This document shows positions 9,470-17,870 of a DNA stretch of 64,000 nucleotides, in pieces. The notes below the pieces were generated by a model that worked only from the letters and a program-made list of their open reading frames with translations, was not told the origin of the DNA and made no database searches. This DNA comes from Falsiroseomonas sp. (GTDB lineage Bacteria > Pseudomonadota > Alphaproteobacteria > Acetobacterales > Acetobacteraceae). The stretch is taken from the NCBI RefSeq assembly GCF_030695085.1, contig NZ_JAUYTS010000231.1:1-64000 (forward strand), written 5' to 3'. The first letter of the stretch is position 1. Every line of letters starts with the position of its first letter. A program made the translations under genes and the position numbers.

Positions 9470-10960
9470 ATGACCGATCGAGACCCACTTCCGCGTGCCG
9501 CCCTTTATGTCGATTTCGACAATGTCTTCATGGCCCTGCTGCGCTGGGACGAACGGGCGGCCTATGCCTTCGGCGAGCGCCCCGATGCCTGGCTCGCCTG
9601 GCTGGAGGGACGTGAGGAAGGCGGCAAGCCGGCCACGCGCCGCACCCTGGTGCGCCGCTGCTACCTGAACCCGGGCGGATACTGGGATTTCCAGGCGGGC
9701 CGGCCGGTGGCGCGCTACCGGGCGACGAAGGATCTGCGCAACCGCACCTATTTCTCCGAATTCCGCGCCGCCTTCGTGCAGGCCGGCTTCGACGTGGTGG
9801 ATTGTCCGCCCGTCGCCTGGCTGAAGAACAGCGCCGACATGAAGATGGCCCTCGATATCCGGGAGGCGCTGGACCACCGCACCCGATTCGAGGAATTCGT
9901 GCTGCTGTCCGGCGACAGCGATTTCCTGCCGGCGCTGGCCCGGCTGCGCGCGCATGACCGGCGCATCACCATCCTGGCGCAGGATACGGCCAAGGCCGCC
10001 TATCTGGCGGCGGCCGACCTGGTGGTGGGCCTCGATGAACTGGCGCATGAGGGCATGGGCAACCTGCCGATCGCCCAATTCCCCACCACGGCCCCGGCCC
10101 GGGTCGAGGTGCCGCGCAGCGAACCGGCGCGGCCGGATCTGCCGGCGCTCCGCGCCCAGGCGCTGGAATGGGTGCGGGATGCGGTGGCCCGCAGCCCCGG
10201 CGGCGCGCTGCGCCTGACCGATATCGGCCAGGCCCTCCCACGCGCCTTCCCCGCCCTGCGAAGCACGGATTATGCCGGGGCCGGCTCGCTCGGCGCCTTG
10301 ATCGAGGAAGCGCAGGATCGCCGCCTGTCGCTCTCCGGCCCGCCGGCGCGGCGCTGGGTGTTCGATGCCGAGCGCGGCGCGGCGCCCGAGGACATCCCCG
10401 CGGAGGAGAAGCCGGGCGAGGCGGTGGATGCACCGGAGGAGGCCCCGGCATCGGCCGAAGCACCCCAGGCCGAAGCACCCGCCCTCGCAGCGCCCGAGGC
10501 CGAGACGCCCGAAGCCGAGGCGCCGCAGCCGGACCCGGTCGGGGTCAGCGACACGGCCCTGATGGAGGCGCCGCAATTGCTGCGCGACCTGCTCTGGGGT
10601 TCGCGCGACCCGAAGGGCCTGCCGCACGACCTGCCTGCCTTCACCCCGGCGGAGCTGGGCTTCCTGCTGCAGGCCGTGGTGGCCGCCATGCCGCTGGAGC
10701 CAGCCAGCGCCGCGCCCGACATCGCCAGGGCGGCCGGCGCCGAAGGCTTGCAGGTCTCGGCGCGGGAGGTGACGGCGCTGCTGCGCTGGCTGATGCGTGG
10801 CTACGTCAAGCTGCATGAGCCGGCGACGCCGGAAGGCGCCGCCCGCCTGTCCCGGGTGCTGTTCGCCACCCTGGTCAACACTGCCCGCGCGGCTGGCGAG
10901 AAGCTGAGCGAGACGGAGACGGAGGCGCTGCGGGCCTGGACGCAATCCGGCCTGGGCTGA
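9470..10960 (+). CDS. NYN-domain (PIN-like) nuclease with LOTUS-like and C-terminal helical regions
   Basis: The 496-residue protein opens with a NYN fold: YVDFDN at 13-18, acidic residues at 123 and 129, and LLSGDSDFLP at 145-154. These supply the clustered aspartates of the metal-dependent PIN/FEN-like RNase site. Residues 226-300 form a compact alpha/beta block ending G-P-P-A-R-R-W-V-F that resembles an OST-HTH/LOTUS RNA-binding domain. An Ala/Pro/Glu-rich linker (301-370) follows, then a helical tail. GGAAG precedes the ATG by 5 nt. It is transcribed alone, divergently from thrS. The RNA target is unknown. Confidence 0.8.
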   Translation: MTDRDPLPRAALYVDFDNVFMALLRWDERAAYAFGERPDAWLAWLEGREEGGKPATRRTLVRRCYLNPGGYWDFQAGRPVARYRATKDLRNRTYFSEFRAAFVQAGFDVVDCPPVAWLKNSADMKMALDIREALDHRTRFEEFVLLSGDSDFLPALARLRAHDRRITILAQDTAKAAYLAAADLVVGLDELAHEGMGNLPIAQFPTTAPARVEVPRSEPARPDLPALRAQALEWVRDAVARSPGGALRLTDIGQALPRAFPALRSTDYAGAGSLGALIEEAQDRRLSLSGPPARRWVFDAERGAAPEDIPAEEKPGEAVDAPEEAPASAEAPQAEAPALAAPEAETPEAEAPQPDPVGVSDTALMEAPQLLRDLLWGSRDPKGLPHDLPAFTPAELGFLLQAVVAAMPLEPASAAPDIARAAGAEGLQVSAREVTALLRWLMRGYVKLHEPATPEGAARLSRVLFATLVNTARAAGEKLSETETEALRAWTQSGLG

Positions 10961-10970
10961 AACCGACAGC

Positions 10971-11004
10971 CGGCTGGCCCGCCTGCTCACGGGCGGGCCA
11001 GCCG
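10971..11004. terminator. bidirectional terminator hairpin
   Basis: A perfect 13-bp GC-rich stem (10971-10983 with 10992-11004, 8-nt loop) fills the 64-nt gap between two convergent genes, the NYN gene and the GT9 gene. It is well placed to end both transcripts, though no T-run is present on either strand. Confidence 0.75.
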
Positions 11005-11024
11005 CCCTGCCATGGGGCGTGAGG

Positions 11025-11948
11025 TCAATCCGGCGGCAGGATGCCGGCCAGCGCCGCATTCACCGCATCCAGTCCCAGCCCGGAGAGCGGCACATGCCGC
11101 AGCACCGCCACGCTGGGGCCGCGCGGGGCACACAGCGCCGGGTCGCTGTCACCGCCGAACAGCGCCAGCGTCGGGCAGCCGGCGGCGGCGATCAGATGCG
11201 TTGGCCCGGTGTCATTGCCCAGCGCGAAGCGGGCACGCCGGGCCAACGCCGCAATCTCCGCGAAGCCGGTGCGCCCGGCCAGGTTGATGGTGCCCGGCGC
11301 CGCATCGGCGATCTGCGCCGCCATCGCCGCCTCCGCCTTGCCGCCGAGCACCACGCAGGGAATCGGGCTGGCCGCGGCGAAGTCGGCGAAGCGGGCTTCC
11401 GGCCAGCGCTTGCCCGGGCGCTGCGGCGATGCCCCCGGCACCAGCAGGGCGAATTCCGGCGGCAGGCCGAAGCCGCCAAGATCGGCCGCGAGCCAATCCA
11501 GCGCCGGGGCCGGGAACGCCGTGATCCCCGCGGCTTCCAACTGCTCGCGCTGCCGCTCGACTGTGTGCAGCGCGTCGCGGTGCGGATTGTCATGCGGGTG
11601 GGATGCGCCGCGCGCCACGCCGGACCACTCCACCCCCAGCCCGACCAGCCAGCGGTAGCGGGAGGACCGGCCGGAGGTCTGCAGATCATAGACCCGCCCG
11701 AACCGCGCGCTCCGCAGCCGGCGGCGCAGGCCGAGCACGGCGCGCGGGTCGTGCCATGCGGGGCGGCCCTCGGACCAGACCTCGTCGAACCAGGGGCTGC
11801 GGCGGGCGAGATCGGCGAAGGGCGGCGTGGTCAGCAGCACGATGCGCGCGCCGGGATGATGCGCGCGGATCGCGGCGAAAGGGCCGAAGGACTGCACGAA
11901 ATCGCCCAGCGCGCCGAGCCGGATCACCAGGATTGCGGGCGTGGTCAT
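11025..11948 (-). CDS. glycosyltransferase family 9 (heptosyltransferase-like)
   Basis: The 307-residue protein has the ADP-heptose:LPS heptosyltransferase pattern: an N-terminal ILVIRLGALGDFVQSFGPF segment, a central VPGASPQRPGKRWPEARF loop and a C-terminal GNDTGPTHLIAAAG donor-binding region. Such enzymes add heptose or related sugars to lipopolysaccharide core at the inner membrane. Its start overlaps the stop of the adjacent GT4 gene by 4 nt, so the pair probably acts on the same glycan. The donor sugar is inferred from the family only. Confidence 0.88.
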   Translation of the reverse strand: MTTPAILVIRLGALGDFVQSFGPFAAIRAHHPGARIVLLTTPPFADLARRSPWFDEVWSEGRPAWHDPRAVLGLRRRLRSARFGRVYDLQTSGRSSRYRWLVGLGVEWSGVARGASHPHDNPHRDALHTVERQREQLEAAGITAFPAPALDWLAADLGGFGLPPEFALLVPGASPQRPGKRWPEARFADFAAASPIPCVVLGGKAEAAMAAQIADAAPGTINLAGRTGFAEIAALARRARFALGNDTGPTHLIAAAGCPTLALFGGDSDPALCAPRGPSVAVLRHVPLSGLGLDAVNAALAGILPPD

Positions 11949-13069
11949 GCCAGGAACTCCCGATAGACAGCGAGCGTCGCCGCCTGCATCGCCGCGGTGC
12001 TGTAGCGCGCCAGAACCGCCTGCCGCGCCGCATCCCCGACGGCCTGGCGCGCAGCCGCCGGCATGGCCAGCACCTGCGCCAGCATCGCAGCCAGCGCCGC
12101 AGGGTCTCCGGGCGTCACGCGCCAGCCGGTCACGCCATGCTCCACCGTCTCCCGCGGCCCGCCGAGATCGGCGGCGATCACCGGGCGGGCCATGGCTTGC
12201 GCCTCGATCACGGTGCGGCCGAAGGCCTCGGCGTCGGTGCTGGCATGCACCACCACATCAGCGGCCGCCAGCGCCAGGGCCAGCTCCGGCACATGGCCAG
12301 GCATCCGCAGCCGCCCGGCGACGCCAAGCTGTTCGGCCAGCGCCTGCAATTCCCGGACGTAGCCGCCCCGCCCACCACCGGCGAACACCACCCGCAGATT
12401 CGCCGGCAGCAGCGCCAGCGCCCGCAGCAGCACCGCCTGGCCCTTCCAGCGGGTCAGCCGCGCCGGCAACAGCAGCACCGCATCGCCCGGTGCCGCGCCC
12501 CACGCGGCGCGTTGTTCCGCAATTGCCGCGGCGCCGACCAGCGCCGGATCGAAGCGGCGCGGATCGACGCCGCGCGGGATCAGGCGGATGCGCTCGGCCG
12601 GCACGCCATGGCGCGCCTGCACCAGTTGCGCGATGAAGCCGCTGATCGCGATCACGCGGTCGCCGCGCGCCATGACGGAATTGTACAGCCGCTTGCCCGG
12701 CAGCCCCTCATTATAGGCACCGTGATAGGTGGTGACGAAGGCCGCGCCGCTGCGCCGTGCCGCCAGCAACGCAGACCAGGCCGGGGCGCGGGAGCGGGCA
12801 TGGATGATCCGCACATCCTCCGCCCGCGCCAGCGCGGTCAGCGCCGCGGCGTTGCGCCAGATGGCGAGCGGCGATTTCGTGGCCAGCGGCAGCGCCACAT
12901 GCCGCACGCCCAGCCGTTCCAGATCCGCCACCAGCGCGCCACCCGCCGAGGCCACCAGCGGCCGCAGCCCGGCATCGCGCAGCGCCTCGGCGATTTCGAT
13001 GGTGCCGCGCTCCACCCCGCCGGAGGCCAGAGCGGGCAGCACCTGGAGCACGGCGGGGGGCATCTTCAT
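11945..13069 (-). CDS. glycosyltransferase family 4
   Basis: A 374-residue GT-B glycosyltransferase. The acceptor-side motif SGGVERGTIEIAEAL is near residue 16, IPRGVDPRRFDP is mid-protein, and the donor-binding E-A-F-G-R-T-V-I-E-A-Q-A-M-A-R-P-V-I segment holds the EX7E glutamates. It is likely to build LPS core or an exopolysaccharide unit together with the GT9 enzyme that follows (4-nt overlap). A second in-frame ATG is two codons downstream of the chosen start. Confidence 0.9.
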   Translation of the reverse strand: MKMPPAVLQVLPALASGGVERGTIEIAEALRDAGLRPLVASAGGALVADLERLGVRHVALPLATKSPLAIWRNAAALTALARAEDVRIIHARSRAPAWSALLAARRSGAAFVTTYHGAYNEGLPGKRLYNSVMARGDRVIAISGFIAQLVQARHGVPAERIRLIPRGVDPRRFDPALVGAAAIAEQRAAWGAAPGDAVLLLPARLTRWKGQAVLLRALALLPANLRVVFAGGGRGGYVRELQALAEQLGVAGRLRMPGHVPELALALAAADVVVHASTDAEAFGRTVIEAQAMARPVIAADLGGPRETVEHGVTGWRVTPGDPAALAAMLAQVLAMPAAARQAVGDAARQAVLARYSTAAMQAATLAVYREFLA

Positions 13070-13127
13070 GGCGCGATGTTCCTAGCCCTGGCGCTGCGGG
13101 GCGTCCATCGGGCGGGGCGGCGGCCTT

Positions 13128-14081
13128 CTACGCCTCCCGCCGATGCGCATAGGTCGCGTCCAGCTTCTGCCGCAGATAGGCGGCGCCGGTCACCGGTGCG
13201 TAGCGCGCCGGATTGGCCGGCCCGGTACAGCCGGGCAGCACTTCCACCACCGCCTCCGGATTGGGATCGAGGAAGAAGGCGGCGGAATACCGCTCCGCCA
13301 CCGGCGCCCGCACGCGATGCGGGGTGGAGACATAGACATCATTGGTCCAGCGCATCAGGCAATCGCCGATATTGCAGACAAAGGCGCCCGGCACCTGCGG
13401 CACTTCCTCCCACGCGCCGTTCCGTCGCTTCACCTCCAGCCCGGCCACGCCATCCGTGGCCAGCACGGTGACGTTGCCGTAGTCGGTGTGCTCGCCGGCG
13501 CCGAGGGCTGCCTCGGTGCCGCTGCCGGCCGGGTAGTGCAGCAGGCGCAGCGTCGCCAGCGGGCGGTCCAGCTTATCCTCGAAGAAATCCTCCGCCAGGC
13601 CGAGATCCAGCGCGAAGCCGCGATGCAGCAGCCGGCCGAGCGCCCAGGCGGCGTCGAAATGCGCGAGGATGTCCCGGCGCAGCTGCGGCGCGCCCTCCGG
13701 CCACAGATTCACGCCGCGGAAGGGCAGGCCGGCCAGCACCTCCGGATCATCGGCGGCCAGATCGAGGCCGACATTGAACGCCTCCTTCCGATCCGCGGGC
13801 CTGGTCGGGTCCAGCTGTTCCTCGGACAGGCCGACATAGCCGCGATTATGCGGCGAATGGCGGATCGACAGGGCCTGCTTGGTGGCCTCCGGCAGGGCGA
13901 AAAGTTGCCGCGCCGCCGCGAACAGGCGCTGCGTCACCTCCGGCGCGATGCCGTGGCCGGTGACCAGGAAAAACCCGGCCCCGCGGCAGGCGGCACCAAG
14001 CGCGGCCGCGACCTGCCGCCGCGCCTCCTGGTCGGGCTGGCGCAGGCCGGTGACATCGATGATCGGCACCGTCTCGGGCAT
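13128..14081 (-). CDS. 2-oxoglutarate/Fe(II)-dependent dioxygenase (isopenicillin N synthase family)
   Basis: The 317-residue protein has the double-stranded beta-helix iron site: H198 and D200 in GEHTDYGNV, H255 in STPHRV, and the R264-x-S266 pair that binds the 2-oxoglutarate carboxylate. The N-terminal MPETVPIIDV and GFFLVTGHGI segments are typical of DIOX_N. The frame is open further upstream, but 14081 gives the family N-terminus. It is divergent from the FAH/hydrolase pair across a 148-bp spacer. The substrate is unknown; bacterial homologues act on diverse small molecules. Confidence 0.87.
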   Translation of the reverse strand: MPETVPIIDVTGLRQPDQEARRQVAAALGAACRGAGFFLVTGHGIAPEVTQRLFAAARQLFALPEATKQALSIRHSPHNRGYVGLSEEQLDPTRPADRKEAFNVGLDLAADDPEVLAGLPFRGVNLWPEGAPQLRRDILAHFDAAWALGRLLHRGFALDLGLAEDFFEDKLDRPLATLRLLHYPAGSGTEAALGAGEHTDYGNVTVLATDGVAGLEVKRRNGAWEEVPQVPGAFVCNIGDCLMRWTNDVYVSTPHRVRAPVAERYSAAFFLDPNPEAVVEVLPGCTGPANPARYAPVTGAAYLRQKLDATYAHRREA

Positions 14082-14229
14082 CGCAAGCTCCGCATGCGCA
14101 GGGCCGCACGAGGCTGGCCACCGGCCCATGCTGCACCCGCGCGGCGCGGCGGAAAAGCCGCACCGGCTTGGCCACGCGCGTGGAAGCTGTAGGCTCGGCC
14201 CACGCCAGGAAAGGGACGCAAAACCCATC

Positions 14230-15390
14230 ATGACCGAGACACAAGCGCTGCCGCAGGACCTCGACTCCGGCCATTTCGCGCTGCGCCTGATGACGCCCGA
14301 GGGTCCGAGCGTCTTCGCGCTGCGCCATGGCGAGGCCTTCGACATGACGCCTTCCTTCGGCACCGCCAGCGCCTGGCTGAACAGCGACGACCCGATCGCC
14401 GCCATCACCGCGCGCGGCGTGCCCAGGGCGCTGGACCTGCCGGCCGCGCTGGCCAATGCGCATCACGCGGCGCGCAATTCGGAGAAACCCTGGCTGCTGG
14501 CGCCGATCGACCTGCAGGTCATCAAGGCCGCCGGCGTCACCTATGTGCGCTCGATGCTGGAGCGCGTGATCGAGGAACGCTGCCGCGGCGATGCCAGCCA
14601 GGCCGAGGCGATCCGCGCCGAGGTGCGGGAGATGATCGGCGACGATCTGGCCAATCTGGTCCCCGGCAGCGTGGAAGCCACGCGGGTGAAGGCCGCGCTC
14701 GTCGCCAAGGGCTGGTGGAGCCAGTACCTGGAAGTCGGCATCGGCCCGGATGCGGAGATCTTCACCAAGGGCCCCGTGCTGTCCGCCGTCGGCCCGGGCG
14801 CCAAGGTCGGCGTGCATCCGGTCAGCCAATGGTCGAACCCGGAGCCGGAAGCCGTCATGGTGGTCAACGCGCGCGGAAAAATCGTCGGCGCGACGCTGGG
14901 CAATGATGTGAACCTGCGCGACGTGGAGGGCCGCAGCGCCCTGCTGCTCGGCCGCGCCAAGGACAACAACGCCGCCTGCGCCCTCGGCCCGCTGGTGCGG
15001 CTGTTCGATGAGGGCTTCACGCTGGAGGATGTGCGCCAGGCGGAGCTGACGCTGACCATCACTGGCCGCGATGGCTTCGACCTGCGCGATTCCGGCCGCA
15101 TCGGCGCGATCTCTCGCGACCCGACGGAGGTGGTGGGCCAGATGATCGGCGCGCATCACCAATATCCGGATGGCGCGGTGCTGTTCCTCGGCACGCCCTT
15201 CTCACCCTCCAAGGATCGCGGCGCGGCGGGGATGGGCTTCACGCATCACCCGGGCGATGTGGTCCGCATCGCGACGCCCCGCCTCGGCGCGCTGGAGAAT
15301 GAGGTGGATCGCACCGATTCCTGCCCGCCCTGGAGCTTCGGCATCGGCGCGCTGATGGCCAACCTGGCGAAGCGCGGCTTTCCGGCATGA
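14230..15390 (+). CDS. fumarylacetoacetate hydrolase (FAH) family protein
   Basis: A 386-residue member of the FAH superfamily, whose enzymes cleave or dehydrate 2-oxo acids using a divalent metal. The region around residues 180-330 carries the FAH-type pattern, with metal-binding acidic residues in E-I-F-T-K-G-P-V-L and V-N-L-R-D-V-E-G. This long form in alphaproteobacteria often sits in sugar-acid degradation clusters, so a 2-keto-3-deoxy sugar-acid dehydratase is a plausible alternative to true FAH. The start at 14230 follows AGGAAAGGGA. Its stop overlaps the next gene by 4 nt. Confidence 0.8.
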   Translation: MTETQALPQDLDSGHFALRLMTPEGPSVFALRHGEAFDMTPSFGTASAWLNSDDPIAAITARGVPRALDLPAALANAHHAARNSEKPWLLAPIDLQVIKAAGVTYVRSMLERVIEERCRGDASQAEAIRAEVREMIGDDLANLVPGSVEATRVKAALVAKGWWSQYLEVGIGPDAEIFTKGPVLSAVGPGAKVGVHPVSQWSNPEPEAVMVVNARGKIVGATLGNDVNLRDVEGRSALLLGRAKDNNAACALGPLVRLFDEGFTLEDVRQAELTLTITGRDGFDLRDSGRIGAISRDPTEVVGQMIGAHHQYPDGAVLFLGTPFSPSKDRGAAGMGFTHHPGDVVRIATPRLGALENEVDRTDSCPPWSFGIGALMANLAKRGFPA

Positions 15391-16121
15391 GGGAGGAAAC
15401 CGGCCTGCTGGATGGCCGCCTCGCCTGGGCGCGGCTGCCCGGGCGCGGCCCCGGGGTGGTGTTCCTGCCCGGCTTCCGCAGCGACATGCAGGGCTCCAAG
15501 GCGCTGGCGCTGCGCGACCACTGCGCGGCGACCGGCCGCGCCTTCCTGCGGCTGGACTATTCCGGCCATGGCGCATCGGCCGGGCGGTTCGAGGATGGCA
15601 CGATCGGCCAATGGGCGGCCGATGCGCTGGCTTTGTTCGATGCGCTGACCGAGGGGCCACAGATCCTCGTCGGCTCCTCCATGGGCGGCTGGATCGGTCT
15701 GCTGCTGGCCCGCCAGCGCCCGGCGCGCCTCGCCGGCTTCATCGGGCTGGCCCCGGCGCCGGATTTTACCGAGACACTGATGTGGCCGGGCTTCTCGGAG
15801 GCGCAGAAGCAGGCGGTGATGCGGGATGGCGTGATCCACCTGCCCAGCCAATATGGCGAGCCGACGCCGGTGACCCGCGCCTTGATCGAGGATGGCCGCA
15901 AGCAATGCGTCCTCGGCGGCCCGCTCCCCCTGCCCTGCCCGGTCCGCATCCTGCAGGGCATGGCCGATCCGGACGTACCCTGGCAGCACGCGCTGCGCCT
16001 GGTGGAGGCACTGGAGGGCGGCGATGTGCGGCTGCACCTGATAAAGGATGGCGACCACCGCCTGTCCCGGCCGGAAGACCTGCGCCTGCTGGCGGAGACG
16101 GTGGAGAGCCTGCTGGGCTAG
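15387..16121 (+). CDS. alpha/beta hydrolase (ABHD10-like)
   Basis: A 244-residue serine hydrolase. The nucleophile is S98 in VGSSMGGW, an oxyanion-region FLPGFRSD lies at 26-33, and probable triad partners are D194 (GMADPDVPW) and H223 (KDGDHRLS). It resembles the ABHD10/palmitoyl thioesterase-like group of small hydrolases. It is coupled to the FAH-family gene by an ATGA overlap and presumably works on the same substrate class. Its stop shares a CTAG with the convergent SDR gene. Confidence 0.85.
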   Translation: MREETGLLDGRLAWARLPGRGPGVVFLPGFRSDMQGSKALALRDHCAATGRAFLRLDYSGHGASAGRFEDGTIGQWAADALALFDALTEGPQILVGSSMGGWIGLLLARQRPARLAGFIGLAPAPDFTETLMWPGFSEAQKQAVMRDGVIHLPSQYGEPTPVTRALIEDGRKQCVLGGPLPLPCPVRILQGMADPDVPWQHALRLVEALEGGDVRLHLIKDGDHRLSRPEDLRLLAETVESLLG

Positions 16122-16954
16122 CCTTTCAGGATCTGGGCCAGACCCTCCCGGTAGGTCGGGTAGCGCCACGCAATGCCAAGCGCCGCCTTGGTCGCTGCAT
16201 TGGCGACGCGGCGATTTTCGGCCCAGAAGGATCGCCCCATCGGCGACATCGCCACGCTGGCCTGCTCGAAGGGAATCTCGGGCGGCGGCGCCACGCCCAG
16301 CAGCCGCGCCGCCTCCGCCACCACATCCGCATTCGGCGCCGGTTCGTCATCCACCAGATGCAGCACCCGCGTACCGGCATGATCCTGCCGCGCGGCGGCG
16401 ACCACGGCGAGCGCGATATCGTCCCGGTGAATGCGGCTGAAGGAATGGCCGGGCTTCACCACCCGCCGCGCCGTGCCGCGCCGCACATCCTCCAACGCGC
16501 TGCGACCCGGGCCGGGGCCATAGATGCCGCCTACCCGGAACAGGTCCAGCGCCGCGCCCCGCGCCGCCGCGACCGCGCGCCAGGCCTCCTCGACACGCAG
16601 GCGGTGGGCGGAGCGGGGCTGGCCCGGCGCGGGGGAAGTCGCCTCATCCACCTCCGCCCCGCCACGGTCGCCATAGACCCCGGTGGTGGAGAGGTAGCCG
16701 ATCCAGCGCAGGTCAGGCGCCCCGGCAATCGCCGCCGCATGCGCCAGCAGCACCGGGCAGCCTGCCTCCTCCGGCCCTGCGGTCACGATCAGATGCGTTG
16801 CGGCCCGAATCGCCTCCCCAGCCTCGGCGAATCCAACCAGGGGAACCGCCGCCGCACGCGACGGATCCCGCGCCGTGCCGGTCACCGCGAAGCCCTTGGC
16901 GGCGGCCTCCACCGCGATTGCCGCCCCGGAATAGCCAAGACCGGCCACTAACAT
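16118..16954 (-). CDS. NAD(P)-binding SDR/epimerase-like protein (YeeZ-type)
   Basis: The 278-residue protein starts with the Rossmann glycine motif MLVAGLGYSGAA and later has G-Y-L-S-T-T-G-V-Y-G-D-R-G-G, which is typical of extended SDRs of the YeeZ/NAD-dependent epimerase group. The usual YxxxK is not obvious: the expected tyrosine region reads A-H-R-L-R-V-E, so catalysis by the classical mechanism is doubtful. The start at 16954 was selected over the longer frame because it coincides with the Rossmann fold start. Confidence 0.75.
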   Translation of the reverse strand: MLVAGLGYSGAAIAVEAAAKGFAVTGTARDPSRAAAVPLVGFAEAGEAIRAATHLIVTAGPEEAGCPVLLAHAAAIAGAPDLRWIGYLSTTGVYGDRGGAEVDEATSPAPGQPRSAHRLRVEEAWRAVAAARGAALDLFRVGGIYGPGPGRSALEDVRRGTARRVVKPGHSFSRIHRDDIALAVVAAARQDHAGTRVLHLVDDEPAPNADVVAEAARLLGVAPPPEIPFEQASVAMSPMGRSFWAENRRVANAATKAALGIAWRYPTYREGLAQILKG

Positions 16955-17024
16955 CCGTAATGTCAACTCGCCCCCCTGTCGCACAACTGGCGCCTTGTCG
17001 CACCCATGGGTAGGATCGCAGGAC

Positions 17025-17858
17025 ATGCAACGCCAGACCCGCACCGTTCTCCTCGGAGCCTTCGCTGCCGCCGCACTGACGGCGCTGGGTGCGATTGGCT
17101 GGGTGGCGCTCACCCCCAGCCCGGCACAGACCGCCGAGGACCGCATGCCAACCCCGCCGCAGCCGCCGCGCCTGGCCGATGGCCCGGAATTCGAGCGCTG
17201 CCTGGGCCTGCTCCGCGGCGACCCCGAGGCCGCCCGCGCCTTCGCCGAGTCCTGGAGCCGCGAAGGCGGTGGGGAGGGTGCGCGGCAATGCCAGGCGCTG
17301 GCATTGCTGGCGCTGGGCGAGCCAGCCCTGGCGGCGCAGCGGCTGGAGACGCTGGCCACCCAATCGGCCGCGACAAGCCAGGCGCGCGCCGCGGTCTTTG
17401 CCCAGGCAACCCAGGCCTGGCTGATGGCCGGCGAGGCCAACCGCGCCTATGGCGCCGCCACCCTGGCGCTGACCCTGTCGCCGGAGGATGTGGACCTGCT
17501 GGTGGACCGCGCCGTGACGCTCGGCAGCCTGTCCCGCTACCAGGAGGCGATCGAGGATCTGGACCGCGCCCTGGTGCTCGACCCGAACCGGGCGGAGGCG
17601 CTGGTCTTCCGCGCGGCCGCCAACCGGCACCTGGACCGGGTGGACCTGTCCGCCCGCGATATCGAACGCGCGCTGGAGTCGGACCCGGCCAGCGCCGAGG
17701 CGCTGCTGGAACGCGGCATCATCCGCCAGCTGCGCGGCGATGGCACAGGCGCGCGGGAGGATTGGCAGCGCGCCATCGCCCTTTCGCCCAATTCGCCGAC
17801 AGCAGACCTCGCGGCACAGAACCTGGCGCTGAACGAGGCCGGGCCGGCGCGGCGCTGA
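17025..17858 (+). CDS. membrane-anchored TPR-repeat protein
   Basis: A 277-residue protein with one N-terminal hydrophobic segment (about residues 8-30), either an uncleaved signal or a signal peptide, followed by a Pro-rich spacer. At least three tetratricopeptide units occupy residues 125-265, with L-S-P-E-D-V-D-L-L and L-D-P-N-R-A-E-A-L inter-repeat patterns. It is probably periplasmic and acts as a protein-interaction scaffold. The start at 17025 follows GTAGGATCGCAGGAC. An upstream in-frame start at 16995 would add ten residues. It ends 12 nt from the convergent GST gene. Confidence 0.75.
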   Translation: MQRQTRTVLLGAFAAAALTALGAIGWVALTPSPAQTAEDRMPTPPQPPRLADGPEFERCLGLLRGDPEAARAFAESWSREGGGEGARQCQALALLALGEPALAAQRLETLATQSAATSQARAAVFAQATQAWLMAGEANRAYGAATLALTLSPEDVDLLVDRAVTLGSLSRYQEAIEDLDRALVLDPNRAEALVFRAAANRHLDRVDLSARDIERALESDPASAEALLERGIIRQLRGDGTGAREDWQRAIALSPNSPTADLAAQNLALNEAGPARR

Positions 17859-17870
17859 ACGGGTCCGGCG

